Source of the DNA: Actinomadura coerulea
GTDB lineage: Bacteria > Actinomycetota > Actinomycetes > Streptosporangiales > Streptosporangiaceae
DNA: 64,000 nt
NCBI RefSeq assembly: GCF_014208105.1
Contig: NZ_JACHMQ010000001.1
Span: forward strand, 3,472,001 to 3,536,000
Direction: 5' to 3'
Under the pieces are notes generated by a model that saw only the letters and a list, made by a program, of their open reading frames with translations, was not told the origin of the DNA and did not search any database. Both the position numbers and the translations under genes were made by a program. Positions 29,460 through 38,552 of this stretch are shown here, in pieces; position 1 is the stretch's first letter; the number at the start of each line of letters is the position of its first letter.

Positions 29460-29501
29460 TCTCGACGTCAAGCTATCTTCATTTTATCTCGACATCAAGC
29501 T
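29460..29501. promoter_or_regulatory. Duplicate operator-like boxes upstream of acnA
   Basis: TCTCGACGTCAAGCT (29460-29474) and TCTCGACATCAAGCT (29487-29501) are near-identical, imperfectly palindromic (TCTYGA..TCRAGA-like) and 27 bp apart. They lie in an AT-richer stretch between acnA and the esterase gene terminator. Their position and shape suggest a repressor or redox regulator controlling aconitase. From memory, MarR-type TamR in Streptomyces controls aconitase through similar palindromes, but I cannot confirm the consensus here. Confidence 0.55.
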
Positions 29502-29542
29502 ACTTGCTCCCGGTCCGGCGGCCCCGCGCCCGGAAGCAGGAC

Positions 29543-29572
29543 GGGTGCGGCCGGACGGTTCCGGCCGCACCC
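29543..29572 (-). terminator. Hairpin terminator after the carboxylesterase gene
   Basis: GGGTGCGGCCGGA (29543-29555) pairs with TCCGGCCGCACCC (29560-29572) over a 4-nt loop, 64 nt beyond the esterase stop on the minus strand. It insulates acnA from read-through. Confidence 0.7.
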
Positions 29573-29636
29573 AATGCCGCACCCAATGCCGCCCCCCGGC
29601 GCGCACCGGGCGGCCGGGGGCGGTCGGGACGTGGGG

Positions 29637-31202
29637 TCAGAGGGACTTCCAGAAAGAGCACTTGGCGGTCGTGGTGGTGTCGGTGCGGTGAACGGAGTCA
29701 GGGGCCAGGGACAGGACGTCGTCCGACGAGCGGAAGCGCGGCCAGTGCGGCGCCTGCCGGGCCTCGGGCCTGCCGCTGCGGGCGAAGGACGTCCAGTAGC
29801 CCGCCATGGTGTCGGAGAGCCGCTGCTGCGCCGGGGTCAGGGTGCCGATCAGGCCCGGGAACAGGAACGTCAGCTCGCTGGCGTGCTCGGCGCCCTCCTC
29901 GAAGCCGGGGACGTCCAGCAGCGGCGGAGCGGCCCGGTCGGCGAACTGGTAGGCGTACACCGGGACGCCCGCACGCGTGAGCCGCCGGAACGCGTCCTGG
30001 TGCACGCAGGCCGACAGCACCTCGTTGGAATCGGTCTGGAGGGTCGCCAGGGCGATCCTGGGATCCGGGTAGTCCGCCGCCGGGTACTGGGCCAGTACCT
30101 TGCCGGCGTCGGCGCCGTAGGCGGAGCGGACGATGTCCTCGTACTCCGCTGCGGTGATGGGGTTCGGGTAGGAGAGGGACACGAACAGGCGCATCTCGTC
30201 CAGCGTGTTGCCGTGCATGACCGGGACCCGGTTGAAGCGGCCCCGTTCGATCGCCTGCTCGGGCTGCAGCGGCAGGACGCGGTCGCCGCCCGCCACCGGG
30301 CCCGCGTCCGTGGCCTTGGCCTCGAAGGTCTCCAGCAGCGTCTTGACGGGCACCGCGCGCAGGCACGCGGCGCTGGCCGGGGCCGACCCCTTGTCGCATC
30401 CCGCGGCCTGGGCGATCGTCACCCCTTCGGCCTCCGCCGAGGCCTCCGTGCGGGCGGGCGCGGTGCAGGAGTAGCTCTGCGCGATGACCTTGTGGAACAG
30501 TCCCGCGGCGGTGGGAGAGGCGAGGTTGGCGCAGGAGTTCCAGGAACCCGCGGACTCGCCGAACAGCGTGACGTTTCCGGGGTCCCCGCCGAAGGCCCCG
30601 GCGTTGCGCTGGACCCAGCGCAGGGCCGCCTGCTGGTCGAGCAGGCCGTAGTTGCCCGTCTGGTAGCGCCGGTCGGCGCCGGACTCCAGGGCGGGATGCG
30701 CGAGCCAGCCGAACGCGCCGAGACGGTAGTTGATCGTGACGACCACGACGCCGTCCTTGGCCAGCTTCGCCGCGTTGTAGATGCTCGCGGTGCCGGTCGT
30801 GTTGCCGCCGCCATGCACCCACACCATGACGGGCAGGCGCTGCCGGCGCTGCGCGCGGTCCGGCGTGGTGACGTTCAGGTAGAGGCAGTCCTCCTCGTAA
30901 CTCGTCTCACCGCCGTAAGGCGCGGGGAGTTGCGCGCACTGGCCGCGCGGGACGGTGGCGTCGCGGACGCCCTGCCACGGGCGCGCCGGCTGCGGCGGCC
31001 TGAAGCGCAGATCCCCGGTCGGCGGTGCGGCGAACGGGATGCCCTGGAACAGCCGGTGGCCTTCCCGCACCTGGCCCCGCACCACCCCCAGGTCGGTACG
31101 GACGACGGCGGACGAGTCCGGTGCCCGGTGCTGGGCCGCGGCCGGAGCCGCCCCTCCTAAGGCGAGGGCGGATGCGAGCAGCGAGATGGCGATGAGCCTC
31201 AC
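29637..31202 (-). CDS. Secreted type-B carboxylesterase
   Basis: A 521-residue alpha/beta hydrolase. GTG 31202 gives a signal peptide (RLIAISLLASALALGGAAPA, with AQ at the likely cleavage site), so the enzyme should be exported. The carboxylesterase signature EDCLYLNV, the oxyanion-hole HGGG and the nucleophile elbow LFGESAGSWNS are visible. The acid and His residues follow, with His in EEGAEHASEL. Several cysteines may form disulfides. AAAGGGGA precedes the GTG; an upstream GTG at 31235 would spoil the signal peptide. It is monocistronic; the ester substrate is unknown. Confidence 0.9.
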   Translation of the reverse strand: MRLIAISLLASALALGGAAPAAAQHRAPDSSAVVRTDLGVVRGQVREGHRLFQGIPFAAPPTGDLRFRPPQPARPWQGVRDATVPRGQCAQLPAPYGGETSYEEDCLYLNVTTPDRAQRRQRLPVMVWVHGGGNTTGTASIYNAAKLAKDGVVVVTINYRLGAFGWLAHPALESGADRRYQTGNYGLLDQQAALRWVQRNAGAFGGDPGNVTLFGESAGSWNSCANLASPTAAGLFHKVIAQSYSCTAPARTEASAEAEGVTIAQAAGCDKGSAPASAACLRAVPVKTLLETFEAKATDAGPVAGGDRVLPLQPEQAIERGRFNRVPVMHGNTLDEMRLFVSLSYPNPITAAEYEDIVRSAYGADAGKVLAQYPAADYPDPRIALATLQTDSNEVLSACVHQDAFRRLTRAGVPVYAYQFADRAAPPLLDVPGFEEGAEHASELTFLFPGLIGTLTPAQQRLSDTMAGYWTSFARSGRPEARQAPHWPRFRSSDDVLSLAPDSVHRTDTTTTAKCSFWKSL

Positions 31203-31365
31203 TGGGTCCCCTTTCAGCGTGACACTCTCTGACACCCCCGAGCGGCCGATCTCTTCGCATCACACCAGTACTTGATCTCAAAAAGGACGCGAGCGGCTAA
31301 CATGGTCGTCTACGCCACGATCAGCGAGATTCCGGACACGGTCACGGCGATGGCCGAGGCGCGGC

Positions 31366-32349
31366 TCACCAGCGCTGGCGGGCCTCCTCCGCCCATCCGG
31401 TGAGGCCGTCGAAGTCGAGCCAGGTGCCGTCGTCGGCCTGGGCACGGCCGCTGAAGCGGCCGAAGCACTGGTGGGTCTCCGTGCCGACGACGCCCAGTTC
31501 GGTGCGCGCGACCTTCTCGTGGAAGGGACGGAACTCGGCCTCGACGCGCGCCCCGCGGATCGTCCACGGGCGCAGCCAGTCGGACCGGTCGTAGGACCAG
31601 TCCAGCTCCTCGCCGATCTTGTGGAGCCGGCCGTCCACGAAGATCGCGTTCTCGGTCATGCCGGTGCCGTCGGTCCACTTGCCGCCGAACTGCAGGGCCA
31701 GGCCGGGGCCGCTCGCCGCCGCCCAGTTCCACGTCATCCGGTACGGCCACTTGCCGCGCCCGTGGTCGAGGACGGCGAACGCGCCGTCCCCGATCTCGTG
31801 GTCGCCGGACGGGAGCCGCAGCCGTCCGTGCACGGGGCGCCCGACGTCCTTGACCGTGTACTGGAAGCGCCTGGCGCTCCAGGGGATCACCACGCCGAGC
31901 GACTCGTGGCCGTCCGGCAGCGGGACTCGGACGTCGAGGTCCACGACCCCGGGGACGAGCGCCCGCACCCGCGAGCCGGACGGGCCCTGCCGGACGCCGA
32001 CCGCGAAGCCCGCCCCGCGCACCGACGCCTCCCCGGATCCGCTGCGGTCGGGGAACACCGCGCCGCGCGCGAAGGGGACCACGCCGTCGCGGGAGATCTC
32101 CTCGCCCGTCTCGCGGTCCAGCACGTACACGCCGTGGACCGCGGCGTAGTCGAGCGACGAGGCGACCAGCCCGACGATGTGCCGGGGCGTGACGAAGCCC
32201 CAGTACTCCCAGCGCTTGGCCCGTCCCCAGCCTCGCAGGTTCGCGCGGTGCAGCGGGCGCCGCGTCCAGCCGACCGCCCGCGGATCGAGCCGCCCGTCCG
32301 GCGTGCACAGGTCGACGGGCTCGGTGATCTCGCGCTCATGGGTCGGCAT
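31366..32349 (-). CDS. DUF2804-family protein
   Basis: A 327-residue soluble protein matching the DUF2804 pattern: Trp/Arg-rich beta-strand segments such as LRGWGRAKRWEYWGFVTPRH, AVLDHGRGKWPYRMTWNWA and ALQFGGKWTDGTGMTENA. The family is thought to adopt a lipocalin-like or hydroxysteroid-related beta fold, but no reaction is established. Start ATG 32349. It is divergent from the hopanoid operon across about 130 nt. The downstream 31236-31365 stretch has no supportable gene. Confidence 0.75.
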   Translation of the reverse strand: MPTHEREITEPVDLCTPDGRLDPRAVGWTRRPLHRANLRGWGRAKRWEYWGFVTPRHIVGLVASSLDYAAVHGVYVLDRETGEEISRDGVVPFARGAVFPDRSGSGEASVRGAGFAVGVRQGPSGSRVRALVPGVVDLDVRVPLPDGHESLGVVIPWSARRFQYTVKDVGRPVHGRLRLPSGDHEIGDGAFAVLDHGRGKWPYRMTWNWAAASGPGLALQFGGKWTDGTGMTENAIFVDGRLHKIGEELDWSYDRSDWLRPWTIRGARVEAEFRPFHEKVARTELGVVGTETHQCFGRFSGRAQADDGTWLDFDGLTGWAEEARQRW

Positions 32350-32481
32350 GCCCCGAGGCTACCGAGCGGTCCGCGCGACGCCGTGGTTCCTGGAACGGTT
32401 CAGCCCCGGACACGGGCCGTTTAAATAAGTCCATACCTTGGCCAGAGTTTCTCTCGTGCCGGACCGGTCGATCTCCTCTAG

Positions 32482-33345
32482 GTGATCATTGAACCGCCCT
32501 GGAGCGCCGAGGAGCACGATCGCGCGCTGGACCGGCTCGCCGCCCGGGAGAACTTTCCGGTGGCCGCGCGGGTCCTGCCCGCCCGGCACCGCTCCGCCCT
32601 CCGGGCCGTCTACGGCTTCGCGCGGCTCGTCGACGACATCGGCGACGAGGCCCCGCCGGAGCAGCGGCCCAAGCTGCTCGGACTCGTGGACGACGACCTG
32701 GACCGCGTGTTCGCCGGGCGGACGCCCGCCCTGCCGCAGCTGCGGAGGCTGGCGGAGACGGTGCACGCGCACCGGATCCCCGAGGAGCCGTTCCGCGACC
32801 TCGTGCAGGCGAACCGGCAGGACCAGACCGTCCACCGGTACGAGACGTTCGACGACCTGAAGGGGTACTGCGCGCTGTCCGCCGCGCCGGTGGGACGGAT
32901 CGTCCTGCGCCTGTTCCGGGCGCACACGCCCCACCTCGCGGCCGCGTCCGACGACGTCTGCGCGGCGCTGCAGATCGTCGAGCACTGCCAGGACGCCGGG
33001 CAGGACTACCGCGCCGGGCGGATCTACCTGCCCGGCGAGGACCTGCGCCGGTTCGGCTGCGCCGAGGACGACCTCGCGCGGCCGGTGACGCCGACCCGGC
33101 TGCGCGGCGTCCTGGCGCTGCAGGCGGGCCGCGCCCGCGAGCTGCTGGACGGGGGCGCGGCGCCCCTGCTGGCGGACCTGACGGGATGGGCGCGCATCGC
33201 CGTGGCGGGCTACGTGGCCGGCGGGCGCGCCGCGCTGTCGGCTCTGGAGCGCGGGCGGTACGACGTGCTCGCTCATGCGCTGCGTCCACGGCGGGCCGCA
33301 CTGCCGGCCGGGTGGGCGCGCGCCCTTGGAAGGAGGGGGCGATGA
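32482..33345 (+). CDS. hpnC: Squalene synthase-like HpnC
   Basis: A 287-residue trans-isoprenyl diphosphate synthase fold. The first acidic motif is LVDDIGDEAP and the second is EHCQDAGQDYRAGRIYLP. Known HpnC enzymes convert the presqualene-diphosphate made by HpnD to hydroxysqualene. It is the first gene of the operon, with GTG 32482 preceded by CTCTAGG and a promoter in the 130-nt gap to the DUF2804 gene. Its stop overlaps the hpnD ATG by 4 nt. Confidence 0.92.
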   Translation: MIIEPPWSAEEHDRALDRLAARENFPVAARVLPARHRSALRAVYGFARLVDDIGDEAPPEQRPKLLGLVDDDLDRVFAGRTPALPQLRRLAETVHAHRIPEEPFRDLVQANRQDQTVHRYETFDDLKGYCALSAAPVGRIVLRLFRAHTPHLAAASDDVCAALQIVEHCQDAGQDYRAGRIYLPGEDLRRFGCAEDDLARPVTPTRLRGVLALQAGRARELLDGGAAPLLADLTGWARIAVAGYVAGGRAALSALERGRYDVLAHALRPRRAALPAGWARALGRRGR

Positions 33346-34259
33346 CGGTTTCGGAGACGTGCGAGAGTTCCGAGCGGGTGGTCGGGGCGTACCGGCACTG
33401 CGAGCGGGTGGTGCGCGAGGAGGCCCGCAACTTCTCCTACGGGATCCGGCTGATGCCGGCCCCGAAGCGGCGGGCGATGAGCGCGGTGTACGCGTTCGCG
33501 CGCGGCATCGACGACATCGGCGACGGCCCGGAGCCGGCGTGCGTCCGGCTCGACCTGCTGGACCGGACGCGGCAGCGGCTGACGACCGTGCAGGAGGTGC
33601 TGCGGCGGCGGGTGGACGTCCGGGCGCTGGAGGGGCATCCGGTGCTGACCGCGCTGGCGGACGCGGCGGGCCGGTTCCCGGTCCCCCTCGAGGCGTTCGA
33701 GGAGCTCATCGACGGCTGCGAGGACGACGTGCGCGGCGCCGACTACGAGACCTTCGACGACCTGCTGCGCTACTGCCAGCGGGTCGCGGGCTCGGTCGGG
33801 CGGCTGTCGCTCGGGGTGTTCGGGTCGGACGGCCGGCAGCGGGCCGAGGGCCTCGCCGACTCGCTCGGCGTCGCGCTCCAGCTCACCAACATCCTGCGCG
33901 ACCTGCGCGAGGACCGGCTGGCCGGGCGGACCTACATCCCGGCCGAGGACCTGGCGCGGTTCGGCTGCACGCTGAGGCTGGACGAGTCGGGCGCGTTCAT
34001 CGACCCGCCGTGGCGGCTGAACGAGCTGATCGGCTTCCAGGCGGAGCGGGCGCGGGCCTGGTACGCCGAGGGGCTGCGGCTGCTGCCGCTGCTGGACCGG
34101 CGCAGCGCGGCGTGCACGGCGGCGATGGCCGGGATCTACCGGCGGCTGCTGGAGAACATCGCCGCGCGCCCGCAGATCGCGCTGGACGCGCGGGTGTCGC
34201 TGCCGACCTGGCAGAAGGCCGTGGTGGCGGCGCGCGCCCTGTCGGGGGTGGAGCGGTGA
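33342..34259 (+). CDS. hpnD: Presqualene diphosphate synthase HpnD
   Basis: A 305-residue phytoene/squalene-synthase-family enzyme that condenses two farnesyl diphosphates to presqualene diphosphate. Acidic motifs are GIDDIGDG and LTNILRDLREDRLAGRTYIP; the second is the complete NxxRDxxxD form, unlike HpnC. ATG 33342 follows AAGGAGGGGGCG and overlaps hpnC. The stop overlaps the GTG of hpnE. HpnC, HpnD and HpnE together form the three-enzyme bacterial route to squalene. Confidence 0.93.
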   Translation: MTVSETCESSERVVGAYRHCERVVREEARNFSYGIRLMPAPKRRAMSAVYAFARGIDDIGDGPEPACVRLDLLDRTRQRLTTVQEVLRRRVDVRALEGHPVLTALADAAGRFPVPLEAFEELIDGCEDDVRGADYETFDDLLRYCQRVAGSVGRLSLGVFGSDGRQRAEGLADSLGVALQLTNILRDLREDRLAGRTYIPAEDLARFGCTLRLDESGAFIDPPWRLNELIGFQAERARAWYAEGLRLLPLLDRRSAACTAAMAGIYRRLLENIAARPQIALDARVSLPTWQKAVVAARALSGVER

Positions 34260-35575
34260 GCGTCGTCGTCGTGGGCGGGGGGCTCGCGGGCATCAGCGCG
34301 GCGATCGCGCTGCAGGAGTCGGGCGTTCCGGTCACGCTGCTGGAGTCCCGGCCGTGGCTGGGCGGCGCCACGCACTCGTTCGGGCGGGGCGAGCTGAGCG
34401 TCGACAACGGCCAGCACGTCTTCCTGCGGTGCTGCACGGCGTACCAGGGGCTGCTGCACCGGCTGCGCGCCGACCACCTCGTCGAGGTGCAGGACCGGTT
34501 CGACGTCCCCGTCCTGCGGGCGGGCGCGCCGCCGGCGCGAATGCGCCGATCGGGCCTGCCGAGCCCGCTGCACCTGCTGCCCTCGCTGGCCCGGTACGCG
34601 CCGCTGTCGGCCGCCGACCGGCTGAGGGCCGTGCGCGCCGCGCTGGGGCTGGCGCGCCTGGACCCCGCCGACCCGGTGCTCGACCAGGTCTCCGCCGGGG
34701 CGTGGCTGGCGCAGCGGGGGCAGCGGCCGTGGGCGCGGGAGGCCCTGTGGGGCCTGTTCCTCACGTCCGCGCTGAACGCCGAGGTGGACGACGCGGCGCT
34801 CGGCCTGTCGGCGATGGTGTGCCGGCGGGCCCTGTTCGGACGCCCCGACGCGGCCGACATCGGGGTGCCGCTCGTCCCGCTGGAGGAGCTGCACGGCGGC
34901 CCGGCGCTGCGGCGCATCGCGGAGATGGGCGGGACCGTCCGGCTGAAGGCACGGGTGGAGTCCGTCACCGCCGACCCGAAGGTGGTCGTGGACGGGGCTC
35001 CGATCGCCGCCGACGCGGTGGTCATCGCGGTGCCGCACGAGGCGGCGGCGCGGCTGCTGCCCGCCGAGGCGCTGCCGGACCCGCTGCGCTGGCCCGAGCT
35101 GGACGCCAGCCCGATCGTGAACGTGCACGTCGTCTACGACCGCAGGGTCATGGACGCGCCGTTCGCGGCCGCGGTCGGCTCGCCCGTCCAGTGGATCTTC
35201 GACCGGACGGCGGTGAGCGGGCTGCGCCGCGGCCAGTACCTCGCGGTGTCGCTGTCGGCGGCCGACCCGTGGATCGACATGCCGACCGCCGAGCTGCGCT
35301 CGCGGTTCGTCCCCGAGCTGCGGCGGCTGCTGCCGGCCGCGTGGGGCGCGCAGGTCCGGGAGGTGTTCGTGACGCGGGAGCGGCGCGCGACGTTCCGGCA
35401 GCGCCCCGGCAGCGCGGCCGCCCGCCCCGGCGCGGCGACGCGCGCGCCGGGCCTGTACCTGGCCGGCGCGTGGACCGACACGGGCTGGCCCGACACCATG
35501 GAGGGAGCAGTGCGCAGTGGTCTCACCGCCGCCCGCCTGGTCCGCCGCCACCTGGAGAAGGTGAAGGACCGATGA
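34256..35575 (+). CDS. hpnE: Hydroxysqualene dehydroxylase HpnE
   Basis: A 439-residue FAD-dependent amine-oxidase/phytoene-desaturase-like enzyme. The N-terminal dinucleotide fold is VSVVVVGGGLAGISAAIALQ followed by LLESRPWLGGATHS, and the C-terminal FAD site is LYLAGAWTDTGWPDTMEGAV. It reduces hydroxysqualene to squalene. GTG 34256 overlaps the hpnD stop and its own stop overlaps the next ATG, so the genes form a translationally coupled chain. Confidence 0.92.
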   Translation: MSVVVVGGGLAGISAAIALQESGVPVTLLESRPWLGGATHSFGRGELSVDNGQHVFLRCCTAYQGLLHRLRADHLVEVQDRFDVPVLRAGAPPARMRRSGLPSPLHLLPSLARYAPLSAADRLRAVRAALGLARLDPADPVLDQVSAGAWLAQRGQRPWAREALWGLFLTSALNAEVDDAALGLSAMVCRRALFGRPDAADIGVPLVPLEELHGGPALRRIAEMGGTVRLKARVESVTADPKVVVDGAPIAADAVVIAVPHEAAARLLPAEALPDPLRWPELDASPIVNVHVVYDRRVMDAPFAAAVGSPVQWIFDRTAVSGLRRGQYLAVSLSAADPWIDMPTAELRSRFVPELRRLLPAAWGAQVREVFVTRERRATFRQRPGSAAARPGAATRAPGLYLAGAWTDTGWPDTMEGAVRSGLTAARLVRRHLEKVKDR

Positions 35576-36597
35576 CGGCCGTGCCCGTTTCGCTGACCGA
35601 TGTCCGTGAGCTGGTCGACGGGGCGCTGCGCGCCGCGGTCGGGCGGCTCGACCCGCGCACCTACCGGGTCGCGGCCTACCACCTCGGCTGGACCGACGAG
35701 GAGGGCCACCCGCGCAGGGCCCCGGCGGGCAAGGCGCTGCGCCCGGCGCTGGCGCTGCTGTCCGCGCGGGCCGCCCTCGCTCCCCCGGAGAGCGGGCTGC
35801 CGGGCGCCGTCGCCGTCGAGCTGGCCCACGCGTTCTCGCTCCTGCACGACGACATCATGGACCGCGACCGGACGCGCAGGCACCGCCCGGCGGCGTGGAC
35901 CGTGTTCGGCGACGCGTCCGCGATCCTGGCGGGCGACGCGCTGCTCGCCCTCGCCGGCGAGGTCCTGCTGGAGGCCCCCGGCCAGGGCTCGGCGCGGGCG
36001 GCCCGCGCGCTGGCGGCCGCCGTCCGCCGCCTCGTCGCCGGGCAGTCCCTCGACATGGACTTCGAGACGCGCAGGCAGATCGGCGTGGACGAGTGCGTCA
36101 CCATGGCGTCCGGCAAGACCGCCGCGCTGCTCGCGTGCTCGTGCGCGATCGGGGCCGTCCTGGACGGCGCGCCCGAGCGGCTGTGCGCCGCGCTCGAGGC
36201 GTTCGGCGAGGACCTCGGCATCGCCTTCCAGCTCGTGGACGACCTGCTCGGCATCTGGGGCGACCCGCAGACCACCGGCAAGCCCGCGCTGTCGGACCTG
36301 CGGTCCCGCAAGATGTCGCTGCCGGTCGTCGCCGCGCTGAACTCCGGGACGCCGGAGGCGGAGCGGCTGGCCGAACTGTACGCGCGGCCCCTGCCGGCCG
36401 AGGAGGAGGCGGCCGGGGAGGAGCTGGCCGAGGCCGCCGAGATGGTGGAGGCGGCGGGCGGGCGCGCCTGGGCCGAGATGGAGGCCGAGAGCCGCATCCA
36501 GCGCGCCGCCGAGCACCTGCTCACCGCGCGGCTGCCCGACCCGGTCCGCGCCGAGTTCCTGCACATCGCCGACTTCGTCACCCGCCGGGACCACTGA
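35572..36597 (+). CDS. Polyprenyl (farnesyl-type) diphosphate synthase of the hopanoid operon
   Basis: A 341-residue trans-prenyltransferase. The first aspartate-rich motif is LLHDDIMDRDRTRRHRPA and the second is FQLVDDLLGIWGDPQTTGK. It elongates IPP/DMAPP, and in this operon it most likely supplies farnesyl diphosphate to HpnD. The residues before the first motif (ELAHAFSLLHDD) fit a short-chain product, but chain length cannot be set by eye. ATG 35572 overlaps the hpnE stop. The residue order matches the third gene (hopC) of the Streptomyces hopanoid cluster. Confidence 0.9.
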   Translation: MTAVPVSLTDVRELVDGALRAAVGRLDPRTYRVAAYHLGWTDEEGHPRRAPAGKALRPALALLSARAALAPPESGLPGAVAVELAHAFSLLHDDIMDRDRTRRHRPAAWTVFGDASAILAGDALLALAGEVLLEAPGQGSARAARALAAAVRRLVAGQSLDMDFETRRQIGVDECVTMASGKTAALLACSCAIGAVLDGAPERLCAALEAFGEDLGIAFQLVDDLLGIWGDPQTTGKPALSDLRSRKMSLPVVAALNSGTPEAERLAELYARPLPAEEEAAGEELAEAAEMVEAAGGRAWAEMEAESRIQRAAEHLLTARLPDPVRAEFLHIADFVTRRDH

Positions 36598-38552
36598 TGA
36601 CGACGACAGAACCCGCCGCCGAGCCCGCCACCGAGCCCGCCAGAGGGCCCGCCAGAGGGCCCCTGACCGCGGAGCCGCCGGCCGCCGGCGCGACGGCCCG
36701 GACCAGGTCGGCCGCCGAGGCGCTGGCGGCCGCCCGCGACCACCTGCTCGCGCTCCAGTCGCCGGAGGGCTGGTGGAAGGGCGAGCTGCAGACCAACGTG
36801 ACGATGGACGCCGAGGACCTGCTGCTGCGCGAGTTCCTCGGCATCCGCGACGAGGAGGACACCCGCGAGAGCGCGCGCTGGATCAGGTCCCAGCAGGCCG
36901 CGGACGGCACCTGGGCGAACTTCCACGACGGCCCGCCCGACCTGTCCACGACCGTCGAGGCCTACGTCGCGCTGCGGCTCGCGGGCGACCCGCCCGACGC
37001 GGGCCACATGGTGCGCGCCGCCGCCTTCGTCCGCGGCGGGGGCGGCATCCCGGCGACCCGCGTCTTCACGCGGTTCTGGCTGGCGATGTTCGGCCGCTGG
37101 CCGTGGGAGAGGCTGCCGGTGCTGCCGCCGGAGATGATGTTCCTGCCGCGCTGGTTCCCGCTGAACGTCTACGACTGGGCGTGCTGGGCGCGGCAGACGA
37201 TCGTCCCGCTGACGGTGGTGGCCGCGCGGCGCCCCGTCCGGCCGCTGCCGTTCGCGCTGGACGAGCTGTATCCCGGCTACGACGTCCCGCCGGCGCGCCG
37301 GCGCGGCCCGTCGGGCTGGGACGCGGCGTTCGGGGCGCTCGACATGGCCCTGCACGTGTACGAGCGGCACCCGGCGCGGGGCGTGCGCAGGGCCGCGCTG
37401 CGCCGCGCCGGTGAGTGGATCATCGCGCGGCAGGAGCGGGACGGGTCCTGGGGCGGGATCCAGCCTCCCTGGGTGTACTCGCTGCTCGCACTGCACCTGC
37501 TCGGGTACGGCCTCGACCACCCGATCGTCCGGCGGGGCCTGGACGGGCTGGAGCGGTTCACGATCCGCGACGACCGGGGGCGGCGCCTGGAGGCGTGCCA
37601 GTCCCCCGTCTGGGACACCGCGCTCGCGGTGAACGCCCTGGCCGACGCCGGCCTGCCGGCCGGGCACCCCGCCCTGGAGCGGGCCTCCGAATGGCTGGTC
37701 CGCGAGGAGGTGCGGGGCCCCGGCGACTGGTCGGTCCGGCGCCCCGGCCTGCCGCCGGGCGGCTGGGCGTTCGAGTTCGACAACGACTGCTACCCCGACA
37801 CCGACGACACCGCCGAGGTGGTCCTCGCGCTCGGCCGCGCCGGGCACCCGATGGCCGAGCCGGCGATCGAGCGGGGCGTGCGCTGGATGGCGGGGATGGC
37901 CTCCCGGGACGGCGGGTTCGGCGCGTTCGACGCCGACAACACCCGCGCCCTGTGCCGCAGGCTGCCGTTCTGCGACTTCGGCGAGGTCATCGACCCGCCG
38001 TCCGCCGACGTCACCGCGCACGTGGTGGAGGCAATGTCCCACCGCGGCATGGCCGACTCGCAGGTGGTCAAGCGGGCCGTCGTGTGGCTGCTGAAGGCGC
38101 AGGAGCCCGACGGGTCCTGGTTCGGCCGCTGGGGCGCCAACCACGTGTACGGGACGGGCAGCGTCGTGCCCGCGCTGATCGCGGCGGGCGTGCGGCCGGG
38201 CAAGCCCGCGATCCGCGACGCGGTCGCCTGGCTGGAGCGGCACCAGCGCGACGACGGCGGCTGGGGCGAGGACCTGCGCTCCTACCGGGACCGGACGTGG
38301 ATCGGGCACGGCGCCTCCACGCCCTCGCAGACCGCGTGGGCGCTGCTCGCCCTGCTGGCCGCCGGCGAGCACGGGCCCGCCGTCGAGCGCGGGATCCGCT
38401 GGCTCGTCGAGCACCAGCGCCCGGACGGCACGTGGGACGAGGACCACTTCACCGGCACCGGCTTCCCGGGCGACTTCTACATCAACTACCACCTGTACCG
38501 GCTCGTGTTCCCGATCTCGGCGCTCGGCCGGTACCTGAAGGAGATCTCCTAA
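36597..38552 (+). CDS. shc: Squalene-hopene cyclase
   Basis: A 651-residue class II terpene cyclase converting squalene to hopene. The protonating DXDD motif is Asp401-Thr-Asp403-Asp404 (CYPDTDDTAE). QW repeats occur along both barrel domains, for example LKAQEPDGSWFGRWG and HQRDDGGWGEDL. The first 45 residues are a Pro/Ala/Glu-rich disordered extension with a repeated EPATEPARGP-like unit. The enzyme is a monotopic membrane protein. ATG 36597 shares a base with the preceding TGA. It is followed directly by hpnH. Confidence 0.96.
   Translation: MTTTEPAAEPATEPARGPARGPLTAEPPAAGATARTRSAAEALAAARDHLLALQSPEGWWKGELQTNVTMDAEDLLLREFLGIRDEEDTRESARWIRSQQAADGTWANFHDGPPDLSTTVEAYVALRLAGDPPDAGHMVRAAAFVRGGGGIPATRVFTRFWLAMFGRWPWERLPVLPPEMMFLPRWFPLNVYDWACWARQTIVPLTVVAARRPVRPLPFALDELYPGYDVPPARRRGPSGWDAAFGALDMALHVYERHPARGVRRAALRRAGEWIIARQERDGSWGGIQPPWVYSLLALHLLGYGLDHPIVRRGLDGLERFTIRDDRGRRLEACQSPVWDTALAVNALADAGLPAGHPALERASEWLVREEVRGPGDWSVRRPGLPPGGWAFEFDNDCYPDTDDTAEVVLALGRAGHPMAEPAIERGVRWMAGMASRDGGFGAFDADNTRALCRRLPFCDFGEVIDPPSADVTAHVVEAMSHRGMADSQVVKRAVVWLLKAQEPDGSWFGRWGANHVYGTGSVVPALIAAGVRPGKPAIRDAVAWLERHQRDDGGWGEDLRSYRDRTWIGHGASTPSQTAWALLALLAAGEHGPAVERGIRWLVEHQRPDGTWDEDHFTGTGFPGDFYINYHLYRLVFPISALGRYLKEIS

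Noticed and set aside
29574..31160. 528-codon plus-strand frame opposite the esterase
   Set aside because: The minus-strand frame has a signal peptide and catalytic motifs; the plus frame is a compositional shadow.
31302..31403. 33-codon plus-strand frame at the end of the DUF2804 gene
   Set aside because: There is a weak ribosome-binding site at best, it overlaps a real antisense gene, and it has no recognisable features.
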